Positions 16,295-24,862 of a stretch of DNA of 64,000 bases are shown here, piece after piece. Numbering within the stretch: the stretch's first letter is position 1; every line of letters starts with the position of its first letter. The translations under genes were made by a program, and so were the position numbers. Origin of the DNA: JAJPXC01 sp964510535 (GTDB taxonomy: Bacteria; Bacteroidota; Bacteroidia; Bacteroidales; Muribaculaceae); contig CAZECG010000002.1 in NCBI GenBank assembly GCA_964510535.1, positions 1 through 64,000 on the forward strand, in the 5' to 3' direction. The notes below the pieces were generated by a model. That model saw only the letters and a list, made by a program, of their open reading frames with translations, did no database searches and had not been told where the DNA came from.

Positions 16295-18034
16295 ATGATG
16301 ATGAAAACCGACATCTTGACCATACAGCGTCGCAACTGGCTCATTTTGCTGCTCATCCTTTTAGTGACCTTCATCCCGTTCCTCGGCGAAACACTTTTCA
16401 ACACCAAGGGTGAGCCGCGTGAAGCTATCGTCGCGCTTTCAATGCTGCAATCAGGCGACTGGATTCTGCCTGTGTCCTATGGCGCTGACATCCCTTACAA
16501 ACCGCCGTTCCTCGCTTGGTGCATAGCCGCATTTTCTGCCCTTTTTGGTGGTCACGTCACCGAGTTTACCTCGCGACTGCCGTCGGCGATTGCTTGTATT
16601 GCTATGGTCATGGCCGGATTCTCGCTCTATACTCGTGAATCGCGCGGACATGGTTCCGGTGCTGTTGCTGTCGCCGCCGCGTTCATCACCTTCACCTCGT
16701 TTGAGGTCCACAGAGCCGCGTATGCTTGCCGAGTCGATATGCTGCTGACCGCTTTCATCGTCTGCTCCATCTACTCACTCTACCGCTATCACCGCTTTGG
16801 CCATCGTGTCGGGTGGCTACTGCTTTCAGTGCTGCTCATGAGCTGCGGTGTGCTAACCAAAGGCCCGGTCGGCATGATTCTCCCATGTCTTGTCATCGGT
16901 GTGTTCCGGCTCACCGAGGGCGAGCGTTTCTTCCCCGCCCTCATCTCCATGGCCGCTATCGGAGCGGCGTCACTTTTCTTGCCTGCGCTATGGTATCTCG
17001 CAGCCTACAATCAAGGCGGACGCGAGTTCCTCGACCTTGCGCTTGAAGAAAATTTCGGGCGTTTTCTCGGGAAAATGAGCTATTCATCCCATGCCAATCC
17101 CGTGTGGTACAACTTCCTCACACTCATCGCCGGGTATCTCCCCTACACACTGCTGCTGTTGCTCACGCTATTCAGCCTGCGTCGCGTCAAATCGGGAAAA
17201 GCTGGCGCGCCGATTGTGGAGTGGTTCAAACGTCAGTGGCGTGATTTCCTCTCGAAGCGTCCCATTACGCGTATGTCGTTGTTGGCGGCAGTGCTGATAT
17301 TCCTGTTCTACTGTTTCCCCGAGAGTAAACGCAGCGTCTACCTCCTGCCGGTCTACCCATTCATTGCTTACTTTATAGCTATATATATGCGCCGCATGGT
17401 CGTTGTCGGGCCGCGTATGGTTAGGCTCTATTGCGCCATCATCGCCTTTCTTGCCATGGCTGCACCCATGTTGTTCGCTGCGATTCGTTTCGGCGTGCTC
17501 GAAGGGGTAGGGGGTGGCTCGCTCCGGCGGTCGGTTAGCGGGCTGATGTCGGTTGATGTCGGCGTGGTGGGTGTGCTGACGCTTGCCCTGTCGTTTGGCG
17601 CAGGGTTATCGTTGGTGGTATCGTTGTTCCGTGAATCGGCCCGCAACTGCTTCGCCTGGGGTGTCGGTACGGTTGTGCTTATCTACTGGAGTTTCTCATC
17701 AGTCTACCAGCCCGGAGTGCTGAATCCCAAAAGCGACTTGCCGGTAGCGCGCGACATAGCCGGTATGGTTTCCCCCACTGACGGGATTTACACCCTTGTT
17801 GACGACCCGATGTTGCGCTATTATACCATAAACTTCTATCTTGCTGACCGCTTGCGCCGTTTCGATGCGGAGCTTCCCTCCGCGGGATACCTCGTCGTCG
17901 GCCGCAATGACGCCGATAAGCTTATGTCGCCCTACCTCGGCGACTATCAGTTTGAGCTGTTGCGCAATTTCAGCCATAAGGGATGTGATGTCCGCCAACC
18001 CATTAATTTCTATCGCTTTGCTCTAAAAAAATAA
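16295..18034 (+). CDS. ArnT-like (GT-C) glycosyltransferase
   Basis: A 579-residue inner-membrane protein with 11-13 hydrophobic segments. Near the N-terminus it has KGEPREAIVALSML (residues ~38-51), the acidic first periplasmic loop of the PMT/ArnT family, followed by SGDWILP and YKPPFLAW (68-75). ArnT enzymes transfer a sugar from a polyprenyl carrier to lipid A or other periplasmic acceptors. The donor and acceptor cannot be told here. Three in-frame ATGs (16295, 16298, 16301) are possible starts. No arn genes for aminoarabinose synthesis are nearby, so a different sugar is likely. Confidence 0.8.
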   Translation: MMMKTDILTIQRRNWLILLLILLVTFIPFLGETLFNTKGEPREAIVALSMLQSGDWILPVSYGADIPYKPPFLAWCIAAFSALFGGHVTEFTSRLPSAIACIAMVMAGFSLYTRESRGHGSGAVAVAAAFITFTSFEVHRAAYACRVDMLLTAFIVCSIYSLYRYHRFGHRVGWLLLSVLLMSCGVLTKGPVGMILPCLVIGVFRLTEGERFFPALISMAAIGAASLFLPALWYLAAYNQGGREFLDLALEENFGRFLGKMSYSSHANPVWYNFLTLIAGYLPYTLLLLLTLFSLRRVKSGKAGAPIVEWFKRQWRDFLSKRPITRMSLLAAVLIFLFYCFPESKRSVYLLPVYPFIAYFIAIYMRRMVVVGPRMVRLYCAIIAFLAMAAPMLFAAIRFGVLEGVGGGSLRRSVSGLMSVDVGVVGVLTLALSFGAGLSLVVSLFRESARNCFAWGVGTVVLIYWSFSSVYQPGVLNPKSDLPVARDIAGMVSPTDGIYTLVDDPMLRYYTINFYLADRLRRFDAELPSAGYLVVGRNDADKLMSPYLGDYQFELLRNFSHKGCDVRQPINFYRFALKK

Positions 18035-18144
18035 GGTTGTTGCGGTGGTCAGCTCCGCCGCCTCCACGTTTCCTATTGCCCTGAGCCGACTTGTTTCGGC
18101 CGATTTGTCGTCTCTAAATTTTTTTGGAAAAACTTGGGAAAAAA

Positions 18145-18175
18145 TTTGCGCAAATAAAAAAAGTGCGTACATTTG
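18145..18175 (+). promoter_or_regulatory. Promoter of the TraB/GumN gene
   Basis: TTTG (18145-18148) and TACATTTG (18168-18175) are separated by exactly 19 bases, a near-perfect Bacteroidota sigma-ABfr promoter. The expected transcript start gives a leader of about 65 bases. Confidence 0.75.
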
Positions 18176-18247
18176 CAGTGTTGTAGTTAGCTACAACACC
18201 ATTAAGGTAAAACCGATTAGATTTTCATTATTTTAAGATTTGAGAAG

Positions 18248-19126
18248 ATGAAAGAATTAATACTGTCGTTCACGATGATTTTCGCAACGTTCGGTGCGAA
18301 AGCGCAAGTGCTTTACAAAGTGTCGGGCAACGGAGCCAATGGCGATTCCTATGTTATGGGCACGCACCACTTCGCACCCTCGTCGATGCTTAGCGATATA
18401 AAAGGATTCGATGCCGCTTTAAACGGCGTAGAGGCGATTTATGGCGAGGTGGAGGAGGGCGAACTCAATGAAGAAAAAGTTCAGCAACTTGCCAAGAAAT
18501 ACGGCGAAGCTCCTTCCGACAGCACTCTGTCAAAAGTCCTCACCCCCGACCAGTTCAAGCTGCTCGACGAGATTGTGAAAAAATACACCAACAATATGCT
18601 CACGGCCGACAAATTCGACACCATGACACCCGCTATTGTCGGTATGCAGATTTCAGCCTTACAGACATTGGCGGCGTTCCCGGAGTTTAACCCCGCCGAC
18701 CAAATCGACACGAAAATCCAGAAAATGGGCAAAAAACAGAAAAAGTCGACTGGCGGACTTGAGACAGCCGAAGACCAATTGAAACTTCTTTTTGGCGCTC
18801 CTGTCTCGGTGCAGGCCGCTTCGCTTGTCCGCTCGCTCTCCCAGGATATGTATGCCACGTTAGCCGCCAAACGTCTTGCCGAGCTTTATGCCGTACAAGA
18901 CATCGACGGGATGCTGACGCTGATGAACGACCCCCTGCTCGGCATGACCTCAGACGAGGCCGCCCGTATGATTTTCAACCGCAATGACAACTGGATGCGG
19001 CAAATCCCCTCGCTCATTGCCGAAAAGCCGATTATGTTTGTTGTCGGCGCAGGTCATCTTCCCGGCGAGCGAGGACTGCTCGCCCTGCTCAAGAAGGCCG
19101 GCTATGAAGTAACCCCCGTAAACTAG
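18248..19126 (+). CDS. TraB/GumN family secreted protein
   Basis: A 292-residue protein with an N-terminal signal peptide (ending near AKAQ, residue 19) and no further membrane span. The first domain motif VMGTHHFAP (residues ~36-44) and the closing motif VVGAGHLPGERGLLALL (~265-281) are the paired GxxH blocks of the TraB/GumN fold, related to Tiki-type metalloproteases. Periplasmic location is likely. Substrate and activity are unknown for most bacterial members. It stands 14 bases before the ABC cassette and may be cotranscribed with it. Confidence 0.8.
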   Translation: MKELILSFTMIFATFGAKAQVLYKVSGNGANGDSYVMGTHHFAPSSMLSDIKGFDAALNGVEAIYGEVEEGELNEEKVQQLAKKYGEAPSDSTLSKVLTPDQFKLLDEIVKKYTNNMLTADKFDTMTPAIVGMQISALQTLAAFPEFNPADQIDTKIQKMGKKQKKSTGGLETAEDQLKLLFGAPVSVQAASLVRSLSQDMYATLAAKRLAELYAVQDIDGMLTLMNDPLLGMTSDEAARMIFNRNDNWMRQIPSLIAEKPIMFVVGAGHLPGERGLLALLKKAGYEVTPVN

Positions 19127-19140
19127 AAACAGATTCTAAT

Positions 19141-19974
19141 ATGATTCTTTGCGAAAACCTGAATTATACCTACAACAACGGCCGCCACGCATTGGTCGAT
19201 GTCAACGCCGCCATTCTCCCCGGGCTACATCTGTTGATGGGGGAGAACGGCGCAGGTAAAACAACCCTCTTGCACGTCATCGCCGGCCTGCTTTTCCCGC
19301 AGTCGGGCCGTTGCACACTCGATGGTGCCAATGTGTCCCGCCGCGAGCCGTCGACCATGAGCCGCATTTTTTTCCTTGCCGATAATATGCTATGGCCGGC
19401 TGCCACAATCAATGAACTTGTCGCCACTCACGCCTGCTTCTTTCCCTCGTTCGACGAGGCGTTGCTGCGCTCCAATCTCAAGGCTATGGACCTCACCGGG
19501 ACGGAAATGCTCAGAGCCTTATCGCTCGGAAACCGCAAGAAAGCTGCGATTGCCTACGCCTTGTCACTGCGCACCGACGTCCTGCTCCTTGACGAACCGG
19601 CCAATGGGCTTGACATCACAGGCAAGAAAGCATTGCAAAAGATTCTGATGCAATCTATGACCGACACTCAGACGGTGATTGTCTCCACCCATACCGTATG
19701 GGATCTTAAAAACCTTTTTGAAAACGTCATGATGGTGCGTCGCGGGCGGTTGGTGCTGAACGCCCCAATCTACTCCATCCTCGATAAACTCGCTTTCGTA
19801 TTCACCCCCGCCCCCGTCCCCGGCGCGCTCTACGCCGAGGAAGAGATTGGAGGTTACCGCTCGATTGTGCCAAACGACGGCACCATCGAGAGCGACATTA
19901 ATTTCACCGCCCTTTATAGCGCGCTGTCATCTGATGCCGCTATATCGGGTGTTTTACGCCAACTTAACTCTTGA
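19141..19974 (+). CDS. ABC transporter ATP-binding protein
   Basis: A 277-residue ATPase with Walker A GENGAGKTT (residues 34-42), a signature-like LSLGNRKK (127-134) that departs from LSGGQ, Walker B LLLDEPANGLD (148-158) and the H-loop STHT (182-185). The rest is a C-terminal domain I do not recognise. It is most like the single ATPases of YtrB type that work with an adjacent multi-spanning permease and a GntR regulator, as seen here. The transported substrate is unknown. Confidence 0.88.
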   Translation: MILCENLNYTYNNGRHALVDVNAAILPGLHLLMGENGAGKTTLLHVIAGLLFPQSGRCTLDGANVSRREPSTMSRIFFLADNMLWPAATINELVATHACFFPSFDEALLRSNLKAMDLTGTEMLRALSLGNRKKAAIAYALSLRTDVLLLDEPANGLDITGKKALQKILMQSMTDTQTVIVSTHTVWDLKNLFENVMMVRRGRLVLNAPIYSILDKLAFVFTPAPVPGALYAEEEIGGYRSIVPNDGTIESDINFTALYSALSSDAAISGVLRQLNS

Positions 19975-19982
19975 TTGCAAAC

Positions 19983-20798
19983 ATGGACACATTATCAACC
20001 GCTGCTTTGCGGCATGACGGCTCTTTCTCGTGGCGACACGTCGCCACCGTGTGGACTTACTATTCTCCTGTGCTAAAAATGCAGTTGTGGCTTTGGCCGC
20101 TTGTAGCCGCAGGCATATATCTGATGGGGCTGTTCATGGCTCTGTCGCCGTTTCCCGCGGAAAGCTCGTTTGCCGTTTCCGGTCTGTCGATGCTGATTAG
20201 TTTCGGCCCCTTGATGCTGGCGAGAAGCAATGCCCTTGTCTGCGAAACTATGCTGCCGGTGCGTGCCGATGAGAAATTCGTATTCTATCTGCTTTACTTC
20301 CTGATTGTCGTTCCTGTGTTGACGATGCTGACCGCCGGTGCGTTTCATCTCGCGGCAACGATGATTTTAGGGGTTGAGCGTCTCCAAGACTATACGGCTT
20401 TCTTGACCCAGCGCAGTCAGATGATTGGGTACACCTACGGCATCGGTGTCTTCAGTGACGTGATTGGCATTGTGGCTTGTCTTTTTGGCGTGACAGCTTT
20501 CACCCGTAATCGCACTTTGGCGGGAGTCGGATTTGTCATCGGTTCAGGAATCGTCGTCGGCATTATTAGCTCCATATTCGGTATAATAATGGCCTTTACA
20601 TCAGGAATCTTCGACGGATTTCTCCAGTTCGGCGAAATCGTCGAGGGTAATTCCGGAAACGCGCAGGCGATGGTGGAAGAAATGTATGAATTGCCGGTCA
20701 TGAGACTCATGATGATTGTTATATCGAGCATTACGGCCATTGTGAGCATTCTGCTTGGTTATCTGCTACTTCGCCGCATACGCAACCGTCAAATCTAA
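19983..20798 (+). CDS. ABC transporter-associated membrane protein
   Basis: A 271-residue protein with six predicted hydrophobic segments and a cytoplasmic N-terminus. The frame is open from a TTG at 19971 that overlaps the ATPase stop, but the ATG at 19983 is the more likely start. The segment spacing fits an ABC-2 type permease that pairs with the upstream ATPase. I recognise no specific family. Confidence 0.72.
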   Translation: MDTLSTAALRHDGSFSWRHVATVWTYYSPVLKMQLWLWPLVAAGIYLMGLFMALSPFPAESSFAVSGLSMLISFGPLMLARSNALVCETMLPVRADEKFVFYLLYFLIVVPVLTMLTAGAFHLAATMILGVERLQDYTAFLTQRSQMIGYTYGIGVFSDVIGIVACLFGVTAFTRNRTLAGVGFVIGSGIVVGIISSIFGIIMAFTSGIFDGFLQFGEIVEGNSGNAQAMVEEMYELPVMRLMMIVISSITAIVSILLGYLLLRRIRNRQI

Positions 20799-20815
20799 AA
20801 AAAGTTAGAGTGCCA

Positions 20816-21178
20816 ATGGATTTTAAAACAGATAGACCCATATATCAGCAAATTGTCGACTATTGCTACACGCGCATACTTTCGGGAGCGTGGCCTCCTG
20901 ACGGGAAAATCCCGTCGGTCAGGGAGCTTGCGATGGCTTTGTCCGTCAACACTCACACCGTACTGAAAGCCCTGGAGACTCTCCAGTCAGCCGAAATAAT
21001 CATGCCGCGGCGCGGATTGGGATTCTTTCTCGCTCCTGATGCGCCCGGACGCGTGATGCAGGCGCGACGCCAAGAATTTTTCAACACAACCCTCGCCGAA
21101 CTATTCCGTGAAATGGAGATGCTGGGCATCTCCATCGACGACATCGTCGATTACTATAAGCAACGATTGAAACCATAA
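20816..21178 (+). CDS. GntR-family regulator (YtrA type)
   Basis: A 120-residue protein with a winged helix-turn-helix at residues ~5-70: RPIYQQIVDYCYTRILSG, then IPSVRELAMALSVNTHTVLK. It ends in a short helical tail with no ligand domain, typical of the YtrA subfamily. It probably regulates the two genes upstream. An in-frame GTG at 20810 is a less likely start. It lies at the end of the cassette instead of its front, which is less common for this family. Confidence 0.85.
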   Translation: MDFKTDRPIYQQIVDYCYTRILSGAWPPDGKIPSVRELAMALSVNTHTVLKALETLQSAEIIMPRRGLGFFLAPDAPGRVMQARRQEFFNTTLAELFREMEMLGISIDDIVDYYKQRLKP

Positions 21179-21211
21179 CTCCGTAACCATCTTTTTGCAG
21201 ATTAATAGATG

Positions 21212-21250
21212 CATGAAGGGGAGCGATTTGTAGAGTCGCTCCCCTTCATG
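21212..21250. terminator. Perfect 15-bp hairpin between convergent genes
   Basis: CATGAAGGGGAGCGA (21212-21226) pairs perfectly with TCGCTCCCCTTCATG (21236-21250) around a 9-base loop. It lies between the GntR gene (plus) and the Cys-repeat gene (minus) and probably ends both. There is no strong T tract on either side, so the terminator role is inferred. Confidence 0.6.
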
Positions 21251-21267
21251 AGTCTATTACACTGGTT

Positions 21268-21593
21268 TTATTTCTTGCATTCAGCTTTTTTGCAGTCGGC
21301 CTTTTTGCAGTCAGCTTTCTTGCATNNNNNNNNNNNNNNNNNNNNNNNNNNNNNNNNNNNNNNNNNNNNNNNNNNNNNNNNNNNNNNNNNNNNNNNNNNN
21401 NNNNNNNNNNNNNNNNNNNNNNNNNAGCTTTCTTGCAGTCGGCTTTCTTGCAGTCGGCTTTTTTGCAGTCGGCTTTTTGACACTCAACTTTGGCCTTGCA
21501 GCCCGATTCAACTTTATTGCAGGTCGTCACATCTGCGGCATTGAGCGAAAGGCAAAGAGCTATTGCGCTCAACATAAGCATGATTTTTTTCAT
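21268..21593 (-). CDS. Secreted Cys/Lys pentapeptide-repeat protein, interrupted by an assembly gap
   Basis: The N-terminal part (minus strand from 21593) reads MKKIMLMLSAIALCLSLNAA, a signal peptide. It is followed by CNKVESGCKAKVECQ and then repeats of KADCK, a Cys every five residues. After the 100-N gap the other end reads CKKADCKKAECKK and stops at 21270. The two ends are not in the same frame with 100 Ns between them, so the real gap length differs from 100. The 15-bp DNA repeat (AAGAAAGCCGACTGC) explains why assembly failed. The protein would be periplasmic or exported, strongly basic and Cys-rich, possibly binding metal or forming disulfides. I do not recognise a family. Confidence 0.65.
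21326..21425. other. Assembly gap (100 N)
   Basis: Exactly 100 consecutive N, a placeholder of unknown length, inside the 15-bp tandem repeat of the Cys-rich gene. Confidence 0.99.
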
Positions 21594-21946
21594 AATCTGA
21601 ATGTTGTCTAATTAGTACTATGATATACAATATAACGGAATAACCTCCGAACTATTGCGTCAGCGGGTTGCCGTTTAATGCAGACATTCGGCATCGATGA
21701 AATGTATTATGGATATAGTGTGAACCAATCACTTCTTACTTGTATATATAATCGGTATCGTAATATTGGCATTAATTGCTTGGGTGTTAGCGGAATAGGT
21801 GCTTTATGCGATTAGTTTTAACGGAATTTTAGCCTAAAAAGGTTGTCTATTAACCATTTTCGTCAATTTTTTCTAAAAATGTTTTTTTATTTCATACTAA
21901 TGTTATATCTTTGTTCCAAATTTAACAACGTTATCTACCTTACAAA
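21594..21946. other. Divergent intergenic region before ompA
   Basis: This 353-base AT-rich region separates the Cys-repeat gene (minus) from the OmpA gene (plus). The only recognisable site is the ompA promoter at its right end. I see no small gene, RNA or repeat in the rest. Confidence 0.6.
21906..21913 (+). promoter_or_regulatory. ompA promoter -7 element
   Basis: TATCTTTG fits TAnnTTTG and lies 33 bases before the start codon. The -33 region is a run of T (21882-21888) without a G, so it is only a partial match. Confidence 0.6.
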
Positions 21947-23098
21947 ATGAAAAAATCAATTCTTTTAGTTGCTGCTGCATTCGGTGTATTCGCGGCGCAA
22001 GCTCAGGAGGCAGAGCAAGCAATTGCCACTCCTAAATTGACTGACAACATCCAAGTAGGTATTGATGGTGGTGCTCTTGCTCCCCTCAAAGGCGGTGATT
22101 TCTTCAAAGACATCCGCGGTGGTTTCGGTATCCACGTTGACAAAATGATTACCCCTACTTTCGGTATGGGTGTTGAAGGCTACGCTACTATCAACACTTC
22201 TTCTTGGGAGTACGGTCCCGGTTACAGCCAGACAGCTATCGACAACTCTTATGTTGGTCTCTATGGCCGTGTTAACCTCTTCAACCTCATCGGTGGTTAC
22301 AAATGCGAGGCTCGCAAGTTTGATATCGACCTTATCGCCGGTGCAGGCTGGGGTTGCTACTACAACTGTGTTCACGCTGCCGGCTATCGTAACTATTCTT
22401 ACTTCGCAACCAAGGCTGGTCTTAGCTTCAACTACAACGTTAACAAAAACCTCACCGTTTCTCTCAAACCCTCTGTGGTTTACAATATGAGCAACGCTGT
22501 TAGCGCTTACCACTCTGCTGCTTACGACGCTCGCCTTGCTTCTTTCAACCTCTTCGCCAGCGTTGCTTACAACATCAACCCCGGTTTCACTTGCGTTCGT
22601 CCTTACGACCAGGCTGAGGTTGACGCTCTCAACGCTCAAATCAACGACCTCCGCGGTCAGCTCGACGGTTGCGTAGCCGCTTCTAACGCATGGCAGGCTA
22701 AGGCTAACGGTCTCGCTGCTGAACTCGCTGCTTGCGAAGCTCGCAAAGCTGTCGTGAAAGAAGTAGTTTCTAACACCATCAACTCTGTTCGCTACGTATT
22801 CTATCGTCAAGGTTCTTCTAAGATCCAAGCTGACCAACAGCCCAACATCGAGATGATTGCTAAATATCTCAAGAACCACCCCGATGCTAAAGTTATCGTT
22901 AAGGGTTACGCTTCTCCCGAAGGTAGCGCCGAGGTTAACGCTAAGATTGCCGCAGCTCGTGCTGAAGCAGTTAAGACCGCTTTGGTTAAGAAATACAAAG
23001 TCGCTGCTGACCGCATCACTGCTCAAGGCGAAGGCGTTGGCAATATGTTCGAAGAAGACAGCTGGAACCGTGTAGCCATCTGCACTATCGACAAATAA
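21947..23098 (+). CDS. OmpA-family outer membrane porin
   Basis: A 383-residue protein. It has a signal peptide ending near AQAQE (residue 20), a beta-barrel domain with alternating aromatic strands (~30-215) and a proline/charged linker. A predicted coiled coil (~220-265: VDALNAQINDLRGQLDG) and a C-terminal OmpA peptidoglycan-binding domain (~280-383, with VIVKGYASPEGSAEVN and the RAEAVKTAL helix) follow. Such proteins are among the most abundant outer-membrane proteins in Bacteroidales and link the outer membrane to the cell wall. Its codon use, dominated by a few C- and T-ending codons, fits high expression. Confidence 0.9.
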   Translation: MKKSILLVAAAFGVFAAQAQEAEQAIATPKLTDNIQVGIDGGALAPLKGGDFFKDIRGGFGIHVDKMITPTFGMGVEGYATINTSSWEYGPGYSQTAIDNSYVGLYGRVNLFNLIGGYKCEARKFDIDLIAGAGWGCYYNCVHAAGYRNYSYFATKAGLSFNYNVNKNLTVSLKPSVVYNMSNAVSAYHSAAYDARLASFNLFASVAYNINPGFTCVRPYDQAEVDALNAQINDLRGQLDGCVAASNAWQAKANGLAAELAACEARKAVVKEVVSNTINSVRYVFYRQGSSKIQADQQPNIEMIAKYLKNHPDAKVIVKGYASPEGSAEVNAKIAAARAEAVKTALVKKYKVAADRITAQGEGVGNMFEEDSWNRVAICTIDK

Positions 23099-23131
23099 TT
23101 TAACCGACGATTATTTCTTTAAATAACGTTT

Positions 23132-23166
23132 GCGACCCGGGCATCTCGCCCGGGTCGCTTCTTTTT
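23132..23166 (+). terminator. ompA terminator
   Basis: GCGACCCGGGC (23132-23142) pairs perfectly with GCCCGGGTCGC (23148-23158) over a 5-base loop, followed by TTCTTTTT. Confidence 0.92.
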
Positions 23167-23245
23167 CCCCTCTCCGCTCGCCAGCCCTCTCCGCTCGCCG
23201 CCATTGATTCTACCCCCCCCAAAAAAAAAGAACACATCATCGGTT

Positions 23246-23277
23246 AGCCGGATATTGCCGTCAGGCAATGCCCGGCT
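23246..23277. repeat. REP-like hairpin, left copy
   Basis: AGCCGGATATTGCC (23246-23259) can pair with GGCAATGCCCGGCT (23264-23277) over a 4-base loop with two imperfect pairs. A closely similar hairpin stands at 26054-26085, on the other side of the restriction-modification genes. Confidence 0.6.
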
Positions 23278-23324
23278 GTTGCGCTCGCCCCTCCCGCCGC
23301 AATCTGCAAAGATTGCTTTGCCAT

Positions 23325-23440
23325 CATCTTGCCCCTCATCTCTCTACGCTCGCAAATATGCGACACAAGAAATATAGGTTGAAGCTGCTGTTTGCGATAC
23401 TCCGGCGATTGTAAAATAATCAAGAATTTGGGTGGCAGTA
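23325..23440 (-). pseudogene. Decayed glycosyltransferase fragment
   Basis: On the minus strand this stretch encodes a segment ending CRIFASVER and, after a small frameshift, DEGQDD. It resembles CRGRMFASVERDEGQYDD in the intact GT2 gene at 26121-27140. The DNA match around the CTCTACGCTCGCAAA core (23341-23355 against 26662-26677) is nearly exact and then fades. It looks like a leftover of a second, partly deleted copy of that gene. A shared short repeat is the alternative. Confidence 0.4.
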
Positions 23441-23776
23441 CTATCTGAGCCAACATCTTCAAACAATCATTTCCCATATTCCGTATAGTTCGCTATTTTT
23501 TTATTGTTGAATAACTCTCTCCCCACTAAATATCTACTGATCCTTAAAGTGCACGTTCGCAACTGATGAGTTCGAAATGCTATATGATGATTCAGAGGCA
23601 GATGAAACAAAATGACCTGCTTAGAAGCTATTGTTGCTTAACTGTAGAACATTTTGCTAGACTACTTCGGATTTAGAGTAAGTCAATGATGGGATCTGCA
23701 AACGCCCTTAGGATAATAGGTGATGTTTGCTGTTTTTTTTGTAAATTCGCAAACTAATATATTCATCTGAATAGGA

Positions 23777-24862
23777 ATGGCGCAGCTAGAGCCTGGGTTA
23801 TTTGCCCAAAATCACAACAATTCTAGCAGGGATTACACTCAAGAATACTACTGGGGTAAAAACCAGTTTAACAGTTCTTTCCCTGCTTCCCTTGTAGCCT
23901 ATATGAGTCATATAGGCGTTGAACCGGTGTACATTTGCACAGACAAAAATAACAATGTTATCCACAAGTATATCAGTGGCGCAGACTTATTTAGGATAGA
24001 TCCTTTGGCTGAAAATGCCTTTTACAATTATGAAGCTAGTTTTCCAGCCTACGATAAGTTTTATACCGGCGAAAGAGAAAAGATAGATTTAGTAATGTTA
24101 GATACGGCAACAGAGAATGACACACCTTTAATCGGGTTGGAAATCAAACTAACTGCGTTGCCTGATAGCACTACAAAGAATCTTGAAGAAAATAAATATA
24201 GTTGTGAAATTGTAGTGAGACCCCCTACAATTAATTTCATTGCTTGTAGCATCTGCAATAGCTTTAAGACGACTGGAGAAAAAGAAAAACTAAGGGCTAT
24301 GCTTAACTCTGTGCCTAGAATCAATCACTGGGAAGAACCGGAAGAGGTGCTTCCTCATTATGATAAGATTCTTCAGGCTGTGCTCACCATTAGCTCTTAC
24401 TTAAATAAAAAGCAGACACCGCTTATAGTTCAGCCGATATGGAAAACTAAAGGCGGAAAATCTATTCTGGCTGATGATTGTTTAGATGTTTTTGTGTGGT
24501 CAAATCTTGCGGTTATACAGATGTGCAATAGAAGCGACAGTTCAAGTAATAAGAAAATCACTCGACCAATGAGAACTATTATTTGGATTTATTTAATGCT
24601 TTTAGAATACACAGGCGTTTACGGACAGTTTGACTATAGAAGAATAGTTAGGCTTCATTCCTATAATATAGCCAATGATAAGGCTTATGCTTTGAGTGGA
24701 ACACAAACGTTTGAATTTCTTCAGTGTGCCGAGCTTGAACACCCCAGGATTTCTAAATACGACATAAAGAATATTATTTTAGGTGGTGGCCAGAATCTTC
24801 TTAGTCCCGAAAGAAGATTTGACGCTGTATTGGTTAACAGTCCCGACCTTTTTGAAAGATGA
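23777..24862 (+). CDS. Type II restriction endonuclease, HindVP family
   Basis: A 361-residue protein with the family opening: GLFAQNHNNSSRDYTQEYYW (residues 7-26), then GKNQFNSSFPASLVAYM (27-43). A PD-(D/E)xK-type active site is visible as D104 in REKIDLVML and E122-I-K124 in GLEIKL. HindVP enzymes cut at GRCGYC-type sites; the exact target here is not predictable. The gene is AT-rich relative to both flanks and overlaps the methyltransferase start by 4 bases (ATGA). Protection must come from the next gene. Confidence 0.82.
   Translation: MAQLEPGLFAQNHNNSSRDYTQEYYWGKNQFNSSFPASLVAYMSHIGVEPVYICTDKNNNVIHKYISGADLFRIDPLAENAFYNYEASFPAYDKFYTGEREKIDLVMLDTATENDTPLIGLEIKLTALPDSTTKNLEENKYSCEIVVRPPTINFIACSICNSFKTTGEKEKLRAMLNSVPRINHWEEPEEVLPHYDKILQAVLTISSYLNKKQTPLIVQPIWKTKGGKSILADDCLDVFVWSNLAVIQMCNRSDSSSNKKITRPMRTIIWIYLMLLEYTGVYGQFDYRRIVRLHSYNIANDKAYALSGTQTFEFLQCAELEHPRISKYDIKNIILGGGQNLLSPERRFDAVLVNSPDLFER

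Larger units (their letters stand above)
23167..23776. other. Left border of the restriction-modification island
   Basis: This 610-base region has no gene I can support. It contains a poly-C/poly-A tract (23213-23229), a REP-like hairpin (23246-23277), a decayed fragment of a glycosyltransferase gene (about 23325-23440), and then an AT-rich stretch leading to the endonuclease gene. No clear -7 promoter box was found for the endonuclease. Confidence 0.6.

Noticed and set aside
21268..21593. 15-bp tandem repeat as CRISPR array
   Set aside because: There are no spacers, the unit is too short, and it codes for a regular pentapeptide after a signal peptide.
21965..23026. 353-codon minus-strand frame opposite ompA
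   Set aside because: It results from the biased codon use of the highly expressed ompA gene; the protein has no recognisable domain.
23244..23477. 77-codon minus-strand frame in the left border of the island
   Set aside because: It runs through the hairpin and the decayed glycosyltransferase fragment; another frame shows the GT2 similarity, so it is not a gene in this frame.
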